This document shows, piece by piece, positions 29,520 through 38,220 of a DNA stretch of 64,000 bases. Under the pieces are notes generated by a model. That model was not told the origin of the DNA. It ran no database searches and saw only the letters and a list, made by a program, of their open reading frames with translations. The position numbers and the translations under genes are program-made. Source of the DNA: JAMQKA01 sp034521835 (GTDB taxonomy: Bacteria; Bacteroidota; Rhodothermia; Balneolales; Balneolaceae); NCBI GenBank assembly GCA_034521835.1, contig JAXHMA010000001.1, forward strand, positions 124,001 to 188,000, read 5' to 3'. Numbering within the stretch: position 1 is the stretch's first letter; every line of letters begins with the position of its first letter.

Positions 29520-29562
29520 TTTTTTTTGTTTCAGAAACTATAACTGAAAAGCAATAAGATAC

Positions 29563-29865
29563 TCAAGCCTCCTTTTTTTCTGAAAACATATTTAATAAAG
29601 TACGTTCGATCGTTGGCCATAGTTCATCATAGTAATCTTTCTTAGTATCTGGCACATCGTCTTTATCTAAGCTCAGAACTAATAATACTTCAGGTTTCAC
29701 ACCAAGTGCATTACCGATCTTCTCAAGCGTTTCTTTCCTTGGTTGAGTTTTATTTTTGATTAATAAGGAAATTGAAGTTTCAGATATACCTGTTTCATCT
29801 GAAAGTTTTTTTTGAGAGATATCTTTTTCTTCGAGTATCTTTTTTATGCCTTTTCCTATGTTCAT
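29563..29865 (-). CDS. XRE-family transcriptional regulator
   Basis: The 100-residue protein has a Cro/CI-type HTH at residues 5-60: MNIGKGIKKILEEKDISQKK, LSDETGISETSISLLIKNKT, PRKETLEKIGNALGVKPEVL. The C-terminal 35 residues are acidic and helical (YYDELWPTIERTLLNMF) and could dimerise. Its ATG overlaps the stop of the upstream small gene by 4 bp. It is convergent with the TAC operon. It may regulate the minus-strand module that runs from 32.1 kb down to here. Confidence 0.85.
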   Translation of the reverse strand: MNIGKGIKKILEEKDISQKKLSDETGISETSISLLIKNKTQPRKETLEKIGNALGVKPEVLLVLSLDKDDVPDTKKDYYDELWPTIERTLLNMFSEKKEA

Positions 29866-30053
29866 TCGAGAAATGATTGAATTAGTTTAACTATGTCAAG
29901 TAAATTCTTCGTTAGGTTGACAACATCTCCAGCAGAGACTCCTTCATTTTCTGCTTTTGATATAAAGTTTTGGATAATTTGCCTTTCTTCTTCACTCGGA
30001 TCTTTATCTTCTAAGATCTTTTTTAAAACCTGAATTAATTCTTTGTTCTTCAT
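29862..30053 (-). CDS. Small helical protein of unknown function
   Basis: From MKNKELIQVLKKILEDKDPS the protein has about 63 residues, all predicted helical and strongly charged, ending NLLDIVKLIQSFLE. There is no signal peptide or HTH. It is translationally coupled to the XRE gene through ATGA, so it might modulate that regulator. It overlaps the 3' end of the preceding 288-residue gene by about 50 bp. No family recognised. Confidence 0.55.
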   Translation of the reverse strand: MKNKELIQVLKKILEDKDPSEEERQIIQNFISKAENEGVSAGDVVNLTKNLLDIVKLIQSFLE

Positions 30054-30870
30054 AGTGACTGCCAATAGAGTTAAAATTATGAGAATAGTTAATGAAAGCA
30101 GTTACCGGTCGCTTTCTTACATCTTCCTCTTGGCGGTCACTAACAGATTCATCATCTAGGTTCTTAAATATGAATCCATAAATAGTTCTAAATACAAATC
30201 GTTGATCTTCTACATCTACCGATTCAAAAAGTAATTTTGATAGTTTGTTAGTGTACTCAACAAATTGAGAGAATTTATTCTTTACTTTGTTGAAATAATT
30301 CTGAAAAGGATCAATTATATGCTCAAATTTTATAAATTTAAGCAGGTACTCATCTAGGTATTCATGTAAAAGTTCATGGTAATTGTGTTTAAACTCTTCA
30401 TATAAGAGTTCAATTTTATCCCATCTCCTATTTAATCGGACTTTTGAATCTAGAACACTATTAAGCCTACTCCTTCCATCATAATCGTAATATTTTGACC
30501 AGGAGGAGTTTATTTTTAAATCATTAAGATGATGATTTATAGTGTTTTCAAAATAAAATATATAATCTCTTAACTCTGACAGAGAATTAGACAGGCCACT
30601 TTTAGAAAAATATTCCTTAAAAATGATACTATCTATCGATCCTTTATCGGCAAAAGCGTTGGTGTTCAGGCAATCAAGAGAAGCGTCGGCAATCCCACCA
30701 GAAAACGGTCCATTTTCTTCCTGCAGATCTAAATCGTTCAAATTGTAGTCAGCAGAGATCTTATCAATGGCCTTGTAGTCACCGGCTGTAGAGCTAGTAC
30801 TCAAGCACTCAGAGGATGAGGCTGAAACTGCTTCGATATCTGTTTGTATGTGGTTGTATTTTTCTTCCAT
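30004..30870 (-). CDS. Hypothetical protein, 288 aa
   Basis: I do not recognise this protein. Residues 1-80 are low-complexity and Ser/Asp-rich (TDIEAVSASSSECLSTSSTA). Residues 90-235 are charged, aromatic and helical (LRDYIFYFENTINHHLNDLK, FKHNYHELLHEYLDEYLLKF, FVFRTIYGFIFKNLDDE). No membrane segment or known motif was found. AT-rich codon use differs from the core genes upstream of 27 kb, fitting an accessory origin. Its 3' end overlaps the next gene by about 50 bp, which may reflect an indel near the end. Confidence 0.6.
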   Translation of the reverse strand: MEEKYNHIQTDIEAVSASSSECLSTSSTAGDYKAIDKISADYNLNDLDLQEENGPFSGGIADASLDCLNTNAFADKGSIDSIIFKEYFSKSGLSNSLSELRDYIFYFENTINHHLNDLKINSSWSKYYDYDGRSRLNSVLDSKVRLNRRWDKIELLYEEFKHNYHELLHEYLDEYLLKFIKFEHIIDPFQNYFNKVKNKFSQFVEYTNKLSKLLFESVDVEDQRFVFRTIYGFIFKNLDDESVSDRQEEDVRKRPVTAFINYSHNFNSIGSHYEEQRINSGFKKDLRR

Positions 30871-30998
30871 AAAGTTTTTATCTGCTTCACAGATAGTTTA
30901 ATCAAAAGTTAAATTTTATGCAAGTTAATATAGTTAATATCTATATTTTTAGGTTTAATGTTCGTTTTTACCATTTGCTGTGAAGTGAAACCAGCTAC

Positions 30999-31283
30999 TC
31001 ATTTTGTTTTGCCTACTGTAATTATTGCAAGAATAAAAGTCCCGATTCCACCTAATATTTTCCAAGAGATACTGTCGTTATTCTTTTTGTTGATAGCTTT
31101 AAGAATTTCATTTTTGTCCATTTCATGTTTATGCCGCGCATGAGAAGTCAACCCTCTTAAGTCCTGAAATCCTTTTGCACACTCTGGGCACGTTAACTGC
31201 TTCTCTTCTTCCTGGTTATTATCCTTCTTTTCTTCAAAAACATAATATTCAAGATTTTGGGTTTTATAGATTTTACGGGTCAA
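30999..31283 (-). CDS. C2H2 zinc-finger protein with C-terminal membrane segment
   Basis: The roughly 94-residue protein has a classical C2H2 finger, C-x2-C-x12-H-x4-H (LTCPECAKGFQDLRGLTSHA, then RHKHEMD), followed by a basic linker and one hydrophobic segment near the end (WKILGGIGTFILAIITVGK). A finger tethered to a membrane is unusual in bacteria. The annotated start is TTG 31283. One extra T in the T5 run at 31282-31286 would instead join it to an ATG at 31301 (MGFQPFLTRKIYK), which I think is likely. Location next to Rep and HTH_17 remnants suggests a plasmid or phage gene. Confidence 0.6.
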   Translation of the reverse strand: MTRKIYKTQNLEYYVFEEKKDNNQEEEKQLTCPECAKGFQDLRGLTSHARHKHEMDKNEILKAINKKNNDSISWKILGGIGTFILAIITVGKTK

Positions 31284-31388
31284 AAAGGCTGAAAACCCAT
31301 TTTTACGTATGATTTAGACCCAAATAATTGTGTTTAAACTAATATTAAGTCTTTTCAAAATGGGTTTCCATACCCTTTTTCAGCCTTT
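31284..31388. repeat. Interrupted inverted repeat
   Basis: AAAGGCTGAAAACCCATTTT (31284-31303) is mirrored by AAAATGGGTTT (31357-31367) and TTCAGCCTTT (31379-31388). The right arm carries about 11 extra bases in the middle that themselves form a small palindrome with the flanking sequence (TGGGT / ACCC). It lies between the zinc-finger gene and a small ORF. It could be an origin, an att site or an element end; sequence alone does not decide. Confidence 0.55.
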
Positions 31389-31410
31389 AAAAGGCATTTT
31401 AAGTGTTAAT

Positions 31411-31575
31411 CTATTGTTCCTGTTTATTTGAAGCGTTACGTAAAGCGTTGGTAACGCATGATTTATGGTATTGTCGACGGTTATTGTCTACGTTACCGTA
31501 ACACGTTGGGAAGTCTCCTTTCCACAATCCGGAATCACGGTAATACATTGCCAGGCGATCATTTTCGGTAATCAT
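31411..31575 (-). CDS. Small ORF (54 aa) overlapping the Rep remnant stop
   Basis: ATG 31575 overlaps the upstream stop as ATGA. The product starts MITENDRLAMYYRDSGLWKG and ends ASNKQEQ. It contains two cysteines (FPTCYGN, KSCVTN) and is polar with no membrane segment. Coupling to the Rep frame suggests it is a real gene of the replicon, or the frameshifted continuation of Rep. It is not recognised. Confidence 0.4.
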   Translation of the reverse strand: MITENDRLAMYYRDSGLWKGDFPTCYGNVDNNRRQYHKSCVTNALRNASNKQEQ

Positions 31576-31838
31576 ATAACAATGAAGGTCTCATCCTTCA
31601 TGCTTTTGGTTACGTACTTGCAGCAGTAGTTGGAAACCGCTTCCCCTGGATCTAATCTTTTCCACTTTGGCACGTCCGTATTTATCAAACCACCTTCCCC
31701 AAATAGTTCGAGCTGTCGGCCGTTCCGTAAGACGGAAACGTAACAGGCCGTGCAGGTAAACTTTCCCGTAGAGTTTTCCCGATTTGATGCAAAGAACACC
31801 AAGTTTGAGGGCCGGGGAATTTCGAAAAAATTGCTCAG
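31572..31838 (-). pseudogene. Rolling-circle Rep protein remnant (C-terminal part)
   Basis: Three frames must be joined. They give NLVFFASNRENSTGK, then VYLHGLLRFRLTERPTARTI, then WGRWFDKYGRAKVEKI, then DPGEAVSNYCCKYVTKSMKD. The LHGL segment corresponds to the HUH metal-binding motif, and YCCKYVTKS to the tyrosine-containing motif 3 (YxxKYxTK) of rolling-circle replication initiators. The N-terminal half is missing; the preceding gene is an HTH_17 protein whose stop abuts this start. Fragmentation is partly indels, but the lost N-terminus argues that the copy is dead. Confidence 0.6.
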
Positions 31839-32116
31839 CGCTCTACTTTATAATCGTTTAAAAAGGCTTCTACATCTTCGACGTTGTATCGAATAGTTTG
31901 CCCATTTTGTGAGAAGGGGAGTTGCTCCTACTTCTCTCAAATACTGCACGTGTCTCCTGGAGCATGGAAGCATTTCCATAACCTCATCAGTAGTAATCCA
32001 CTCTTTACGTGTGGCCTTACGTATATCTCCGAGTAAGGACTTTCTTGTACAGTTTTCTTAATCTTTCTGGAAATAATTTTTTCCAGATCTTTTTTGGCAG
32101 GGATGTAAGCATTCAT
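31835..32116 (-). CDS. HTH_17 / excisionase-like DNA-binding protein (frameshifts)
   Basis: From ATG 32116 the protein reads MNAYIPAKKDLEKIISRKIK. An extra base near 32042 and another near 31927 must be removed. The rest is then LLGDIRKATRKEWITTDEVM, MLPCSRRHVQYLREVG, LPFSQNGQTIRYNVEDVEAF and LNDYKVER, with stop at 31835. The WITTDEVMEML...RHVQYLR...GQTIRYN pattern is a MerR/excisionase-like winged helix common in Bacteroidetes plasmids and conjugative elements. It precedes the Rep remnant, the usual replicon order. Confidence 0.7.
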
Positions 32117-32569
32117 TTTCTTTCAGAGTTTTATTTGAGTTTCTGAAAGCAACCAGAGTACACGTCTCTCTACGTACAGGAACGAGTGTTCCTATTTATT
32201 CTTAGCTATTCTTTATTGTGGCAGGACCTGAGTAAACTTATATAAAGAACATTTTTATTATTGAAACAGCTTTATTGATGATTTTTCTTGAATAATTTTT
32301 GCTCCGTTTGTAGCGAGATAAATCTTTATTCCCATTTATTTTATAGCCTAATTTTTTTGCTAGTTCAATTGTCTGGTTGTGCGAAGCAATATCCTTTGAG
32401 TTTATTTTTTTATCAGTAACATTTCTATATTCATCGACTGTTATATCTAGTCTATCTATAAATCTCTCGTCGAAATCTAAGCCAATAAAGGCCAGCATTT
32501 CACTCAGGTGCAGGCGGCTTATTTCTTTATTTTTATCAAAAACATCTTCAAATTTTAATTGAGCCGTGT

Positions 32570-33583
32570 TCAAGTGACTAATGCAACACAGCGGTGTTTT
32601 AGGGTTTGTTGGATAGGATTAAGGTAATCAAATTTTCGAATGGGTCGAAAGTTCAGGTACTCCTCGACGCTGTTGATGCGCTGGCGAGAAACCTTTCGCA
32701 GATCGGTACCCTTCGGGAAGAACCGCCTGAGTCACCCAAATGCGGTTTTCCACGGTTCCTTTGTCTTGGGAGGTATAGGGCCGTGTAAAGTAGGTGTCAG
32801 CTCCGGAGCGGCTTCGGCAATATTCTTGGTGACGAGCAAAGGCTTTGTCGTTGTCAAAAGTTAACGTTTTGATGAAGGCTAGAAGGAATATCCGACCAAG
32901 CTGATCGATGATCGGCCTGGGCCATTGGCTGGGCTTTCCTCGAGGTAACTTTCTCGGATTTTGGTGAGCAGCGTAGTCCGGTCGGTCAGTACCAGCAGGG
33001 CTGATTTATGGGCCTTGCCCATCATCAGATCGACCTCGATATCGCCCAAGCGGTCTCGCTGTTCGACCACATCGGGACGCTCGGTGATACGAACCCGCCC
33101 TTTGATTCGGCCCCTGTTGTCCTGCCGGTTACCCCGTTTGGCCTTACGAGCGACCGTGTTTGAGGATGCTTGTAGAGATCCTTGTCGGTGGGATCTCCAG
33201 TGCGTTTGGCTTTCCAGATCCACTGGTAGAGGGTCTCATGGGAGACTCCATCGAAGCCCAGCACGCCCCAGCGGCCGCTGATCAGCTCCGGGGAGAGCTT
33301 CTCGGTGGTCAGCCACCGGCGGGCCTGGTCTTTGAGATCGTCGGTAAACCGCCGGTGTTTGGGCTTATCCCGGTGGCGCCGATTGGTGAACTGCTGGGCG
33401 AGGTCACGGGCAATACTGCTTGTCCTGGGAGCCATCATTGGCTACATTGCGTTTGAGTTCCCGACTGATGGTCGACCGATGTACGCCGATAGTCCGGGCA
33501 ATCTCGCTTTGGTTATGGCCCGCATCGAGTAGGGCTTTGATCTGATGACGGTTTTCTTTGCTGAGTTGGGTGTATTCTTGCAT
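32570..33583 (-). pseudogene. IS30-family transposase (several frameshifts)
   Basis: The start MQEYTQLSKENRHQIKALLD leads into the IS30 HTH (NQSEIARTIGVHRSTISREL KRN). Later frames supply SPELISGRWGVLG, SHETLYQWIW, then RPDVVEQRDRLGDIEVDLMM, whose GDIE holds the first catalytic Asp/Glu region. After that come LLVLTDRTTLLTKI and PYTSQDKGTVENRIG, the last with the catalytic Glu. The C-terminus FDYLNPIQQTLKHRCVALVT reaches the very end of the element, and its TGA stop is provided by the target duplication. At least four frame changes are needed. Confidence 0.78.
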
Positions 33584-33667
33584 GAGCAACACGAATATAA
33601 CCCGCTTGGCCGAAGACCTCAGGGACGCCCCTGAGGTCTTCCTACGTGTTGCACTTATTACTTGAAC
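32573..33667. mobile_element. IS30-family insertion sequence
   Basis: About 1095 bp. The ends carry related inverted sequences: AGTGACTAATGCAACAC on the left and, reading inward from the right, AAGTAATAAGTGCAACAC. TCA flanks both sides (32570-32572 and 33668-33670; TGA on the minus strand), a 3-bp target duplication that, once collapsed, restores the sulfotransferase frame. Size, transposase and short duplication fit IS30. Confidence 0.8.
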
Positions 33668-34240
33668 TCAGGTGATAAAAAGGTAAATCAGTGAATCTGT
33701 TTTTTATTGAAAGCGCGCAGAAATTCACCTCTGTCCAATAGTACAGGCATTTTTCAAATTCACTCAATGCGTTCCAAATGTCAGAATAATATGTTAATCT
33801 GGCTCCTTCATCAAAAGGTTCAAGTTCTGCTTTTTCTGCCCGTTCAGGGGCCCTTGAGGAGTACCAGTTGTGGGTAACTAGAGAAGCAGCTACGTTTACT
33901 GGATGTCTGACCAGGTGTATTAATTTTAGTCGGTCTGAGAACCTATTATACAGTTCTGATATACCAGCTATGCTTTGCCACCCGATCTCGACGTAAATTT
34001 TATCGTCAGTAACTTTCTCAATATGATCCATATGCTTATCCAGCACCCTGTTTTCTTCGGGTTTTAGATCTGAATCAAATTTCCACAAATTCAATCGTGG
34101 ATAATAGTCACACAGAATCGGTTCGTGTGTAACTTCTATTTTATCGGGATATATTTCATATAAATTTTTGGCAAACCATTGGTTCCACATCTGGGAGTAC
34201 ATAAAAATATGACAATCGGTTTTTTAAGTGTTTTTGACAT

Positions 34241-35099
34241 ACTTTGCCAATCCATGTCATTCTTCAGATACATTTAACATTTAATGTATTTATCTAGTCA
34301 TTTTAACATTCTGTACTTCATAAGATCTTCACGCATGATAGGTGTTACATATTTCAAAAATAAAATATTGCCATTCAAGGGGTTGTTTTAATCTCGATTT
34401 GACGACTACGATGCCTTGCTGTTGGATTCCAACATTTCTGAGCAGGATATCCTGGCATTTGGATCATGCTAGCCTGTGAGAATATTTATTTTAAATTTGT
34501 TTTGCAGGCATAAAACTTTCTGGTGGAACTCATTATAAAATTAAAATTCTATGTCTGGATACCTGCATTGTGTAATGTTTCTTACATGTTTTTGCACTAT
34601 CAGTTCCGAAAAATGACCGATCTTTTTGCAAAGGGTTTACAAATTTTTGATCTATATCGACAAATAAATGGCCCCTCATTTTTTATTTGGTTAATTTTCT
34701 TTTCGCCATGAACTGTAATGTAAAATAATGATAAACCTGAACATAGAAGAATCTTAATAAACTTTCTGTGTTTATATGCAGGTAGCTTTGGTTTGCACGC
34801 AGGTCGTGTGCCCGATATTAATTAGTCTTAATTGTGAACTCTTCCTCTCCACTCTGGAATGCTGTGCATTTTCCATCGTTCACTTTCCCGAAAAGGATGG
34901 GGCGATTGTTAAAAAGGAGCTCCCGGAAGAGTCCCACCCCATCTTTAAATTATATTAAACCGACCTTAATTAATAGCTGCACCAGCAGGCCTGTCAAAAT
35001 TCTATAACCATCCCCAACAAAATTATAACAGCCCAACTCCATTCTTTTTTATATTTAGAATAGATTCTGAAAGAACAGTTAACCTGATTGAATTGCGAT
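34241..35099. other. Gap between the sulfotransferase and copA
   Basis: No credible full gene. A 26-codon open stretch at 34391-34472 (RFDDYDALLLDSNISEQDIL) looks like the tail of a lost gene but I cannot name it. The last 100 bp must carry the copA promoter. The region marks the change from AT-rich accessory sequence to the metal cluster. Confidence 0.5.
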
Positions 35100-37598
35100 A
35101 TGGAAACGATAAAAGAGACACTTCAAATTGAAGGCATGCACTGTGCCAGCTGTGTGAACAGTGTAGAAACCAATCTTAACAAGCTGGATGGTGTTTCAAG
35201 TGCATCGGTCAACTTGGCTACAGAATCAGCCTCCGTAGAATACGATTCTGACAAGCTTTCACGCGATGATCTAAAAAAGGCAGTTGCCGATGCCGGGTAC
35301 CACGCGGAAGAGCAGAACCTGGTTACCCAAACTCTGAAAATTGAAGGTATGCACTGCGCTAGCTGTGTGAATTCGGTGGGTACCCAGCTCGAGGCACTAG
35401 ACGGAGTGGAAGAGGCCAATGTGAACCTGGCCACCGAGAGTGCCAAAATCACCTATCGTCAAGGCATGCTCACCATGGATGACTTTGCGGAAGCCGTTGA
35501 GCAAGCCGGTTATACGCTGATTCGGGAGGCATCGGAATCCCCGCAGGATAAAGCCGACGCCAAACTGGAGCGTGAGCAAAAAAAAGTGGACGAAGCTAAC
35601 TCCCGCATGTGGTGGTCCTGGGCAGCCACAATCCCGATCATCATCTGGATGCTGCCCGAGATGATCTGGGGCTACGCGTTTCTGGGTCACCTTGGCATGG
35701 AAATAGGCATGCTGGGGCTCTCCGCCTTCGTCATGTTTTACCCCGGCTGGGGTACAATGAAAAGCGCGTGGAATTCGGCCCGTAACCTGACGCCCAACAT
35801 GGACGTGCTCATTGCAATGGGTACGTTCGCGGCCTTGTCCACGGGAATTGTGACCTTGCTGCATCAATTTGGACTGGCCCCTGAGTTCCACAGCTTTGCG
35901 GGTATTGCAGGCATGATCATGGCCTTTCACCTGACCGGTCGATTTGTAGAAACCAAAGCCAAGGGACGCGCCTCTGAGGCGATCCAGCAACTGCTTACGC
36001 TGGAGGCTAAGGAGGCCACCGTTGAGCGGGATGGCGAAGAAATCAACGTGCCCGTTAATGAACTGCAGGTAGGCGATGTGATGATCGTGCGGCCCGGCGA
36101 AAAGATTCCGACCGACGGCGAAGTCATTGACGGGGAAAGCAGTGTGGATGAATCTCTGGCTACCGGTGAATCGATGCCCGTCAACAAGAGCGCGGGCGAT
36201 GAAGTGATCGGCGCCACGATCAACCAAAACGGCGTGCTGAAAGTAAAAGCCACCAAGCTGGGCAAAGATACCTTCCTGAACCAGGTGATCCGAATGGTGG
36301 AGGAAGCCCAGGGCTCCAAAGTGCCGATCCAGCAGTTTGCTGACCGTATTACCGGCGTATTTGTGCCCGTAGTGATCGGTACGGCCCTGCTGACACTTGC
36401 AGCCTGGCTGATATTCCCCGGCTTTTTCGGAGGGATCGCCACGTGGGCGGCGGATTTTATTCCTTGGATTAATCCAGAAATGGGCGCGGTGGCACTCGCT
36501 TTTTATGCGGCCATAGCCGTGCTGGTGATTGCATGTCCCTGTGCCCTCGGACTGGCCACGCCTACGGCCCTGATGGTCGGCTCCGGTATGGGGGCTCAGA
36601 ACGGCGTGCTGATCCGTAAAGGCGAAGCGATCCAGATGATGAAGGATGTGGATACGATCGTACTCGATAAAACCGGCACGATCACCGAGGGCAAGCCCGG
36701 CGTAACGGATGTGATCTCATTGAATGGATTGAGTGAAGATGAGCTGGTTCACATGGCTGGTTCGGCGGAATCAGGCTCCGAACATCCGCTGGGACAGGCG
36801 ATCGTCGAATACGCCAAGCAGCACAACGGTCAAATGAAGCAGATCGAGCGATTTGAGGCCGTGACTGGCAAGGGTATTAAAGCTACGGTTGACGGAAAGC
36901 AGGTATGGGTCGGTACCCCTGGTTTGATGGAAGAATCCGGCATCACGTTAAGTGAGTTGGCACGCGAAAAGATGACATCACTTGAAGAGCAGGCCAAGAC
37001 GGCTATGATGGTCGGCGTCGGCAATGAACTGGCCGGTATTATAGCGGTGGCCGACCAAATCAAGGAGGACAGCAAGAAAGCGATTGCCGTGCTCAAAGAG
37101 TTCGGCTTAACCCCCGTGATGATGACCGGGGATAACGAACGAACGGCCCGCGCGGTAGCTAAAGAAGTGGGCATCGACGAGGTGATTGCCGGCGTGCTGC
37201 CCGATCAAAAATCGGATAAAATAGATGAGCTTGAAGAGCAGGGCAAGGTTGTGGCGATGGTCGGTGACGGCATCAACGACGCCCCGGCGCTGACCCGGGC
37301 CCATGTAGGAATCGCTATCGGAACCGGAACGGATGTGGCGATTGAGGCCGGTGACATCGTGCTGGTACAGGGCGACCTGAGCGCGGTGATAAAAGCTATA
37401 AAACTGAGTCGCGCTACGTTCACAAAAATCAAGCAGAACCTGTTCTGGGCTTTCTTTTACAACGTGGTGATGATTCCGCTGGCCATCTTTGGCATGCTGC
37501 ATCCGGTGCTGGCTGAGATTGCGATGGCGTTCAGCTCCATCAACGTCATCACCAATTCCCGGCGTCTGAACAAAGTGCATATCCAGCCGGAGTATTGA
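35100..37598 (+). CDS. copA: Cu(I)-exporting P1B-type ATPase with two HMA domains
   Basis: The 832-residue pump exports Cu(I)/Ag(I) from the cytoplasm. ATG 35100 is used (METIKETLQIEGMHCASCVN). Two heavy-metal-associated domains with GMHCASC lie at about residues 5-70 and 77-142. Eight membrane helices follow, with the actuator motif TGES, the transport motif VIACPCALGLATPTAL, the phosphorylation site DKTGTITEG, the SEHPLG histidine motif, MTGDN and GDGINDAPAL. All catalytic residues are present and there is no frameshift. It is the first gene of the metal region and is transcribed alone on the plus strand. Confidence 0.97.
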   Translation: METIKETLQIEGMHCASCVNSVETNLNKLDGVSSASVNLATESASVEYDSDKLSRDDLKKAVADAGYHAEEQNLVTQTLKIEGMHCASCVNSVGTQLEALDGVEEANVNLATESAKITYRQGMLTMDDFAEAVEQAGYTLIREASESPQDKADAKLEREQKKVDEANSRMWWSWAATIPIIIWMLPEMIWGYAFLGHLGMEIGMLGLSAFVMFYPGWGTMKSAWNSARNLTPNMDVLIAMGTFAALSTGIVTLLHQFGLAPEFHSFAGIAGMIMAFHLTGRFVETKAKGRASEAIQQLLTLEAKEATVERDGEEINVPVNELQVGDVMIVRPGEKIPTDGEVIDGESSVDESLATGESMPVNKSAGDEVIGATINQNGVLKVKATKLGKDTFLNQVIRMVEEAQGSKVPIQQFADRITGVFVPVVIGTALLTLAAWLIFPGFFGGIATWAADFIPWINPEMGAVALAFYAAIAVLVIACPCALGLATPTALMVGSGMGAQNGVLIRKGEAIQMMKDVDTIVLDKTGTITEGKPGVTDVISLNGLSEDELVHMAGSAESGSEHPLGQAIVEYAKQHNGQMKQIERFEAVTGKGIKATVDGKQVWVGTPGLMEESGITLSELAREKMTSLEEQAKTAMMVGVGNELAGIIAVADQIKEDSKKAIAVLKEFGLTPVMMTGDNERTARAVAKEVGIDEVIAGVLPDQKSDKIDELEEQGKVVAMVGDGINDAPALTRAHVGIAIGTGTDVAIEAGDIVLVQGDLSAVIKAIKLSRATFTKIKQNLFWAFFYNVVMIPLAIFGMLHPVLAEIAMAFSSINVITNSRRLNKVHIQPEY

Positions 37599-38220
37599 TT
37601 AGCGGGGCGGCGGGGTTAGGTGTTGCAGGTTCCAGATTGAAGGCTGGCACGCAAAAAAAAGAGGGAAGGGAGTTGTACTCCTATACTCCTAAGCCTTCGA
37701 GATGGTATATGAGTATTCCTATGAGAGGTGTCCCTTTTGGCCTGATCCAAAAGGGCCTCAACAATCAAGAAGAATTTAACTCCTCAGGGCTGATATCGTT
37801 ATGATCGTTGGTATTATTCATAGCCAGCCCTTCGTCAGACAGAAATTCTTCCGGTTTTTCTTTTTCTGCTACAAAGCAGAATGATAGAAGAAATAAAGCC
37901 AGGGATTAAATCAGGCTCCGCAACGTCTCCGGTCTTGGATTCATAAGCCGCCTCGTGCAAACGGAGCGCAGGCGTGATGAAAGAAACCGGGCAGGGCCTT
38001 GATCAACGATCGAAGACAAAAACTCACAGCAGTAGGGAGCAGAAAAAGTACGGTCGCTCAAAATCTCGGTTTCTTTTAGCCGAAGTGGAGTGCAGCAAGG
38101 CGAATGAATCCCCTGCCGGTGAATTTTTTGGTTTGTTTTTTTCTTCATTGAAAAAATAAACCAGGAAAAATGAGGATCCCGTAAACCAGGAAATCTTAAA
38201 AGGGAACAGTTAAAGAAAAT
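37599..38220. other. Gap after copA
   Basis: No convincing gene. It contains a palindrome GGAGT-TGT-ACTCC (37669-37681) that recurs in the cusC-cusA spacer at 43318-43332. Open frames here have no family resemblance and unusual composition. Confidence 0.5.

Larger units (their letters stand above)
32238..34240 (-). pseudogene. Sulfotransferase gene split by IS30
   Basis: The 5' part starts at ATG 34240 (MSKTLKKPIVIFLCTPRCGT); the TPRCGT loop is the PAPS 5'-phosphosulfate binding loop. A missing C near 34186 must be restored to reach QWFAKNLYEIYPDKIEVTHE. The 3'-phosphate region LKLIHLVRHPVNVAASLV follows. The gene is cut at YHL (33668), and after the insertion sequence continues NTAQLKFEDVFDKNKEISRL to the end at 32238. 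Removing the IS and one copy of TGA restores YHLNTAQL exactly. Such enzymes transfer sulfate to lipids, glycans or small molecules. The gene is disrupted. Confidence 0.82.

Noticed and set aside
27860..34240. Site-specific integration with att direct repeats at tRNA-Met
   Set aside because: I looked for a second copy of the tRNA 3' end (GGTTCGATTCCGTCCCACGC) downstream and saw none, and no integrase gene is present.
34523..34711. Small 62-aa ORF in the gap before copA
   Set aside because: No ribosome binding site, no conservation signals and AT-rich composition.
35397..36227. 276-codon frame antisense to copA
   Set aside because: Shadow of the ATPase; no independent motif.
37906..38148. Possible 80-aa gene in the gap after copA
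   Set aside because: Basic, low-complexity product, no start signal and no family features; likely spurious.
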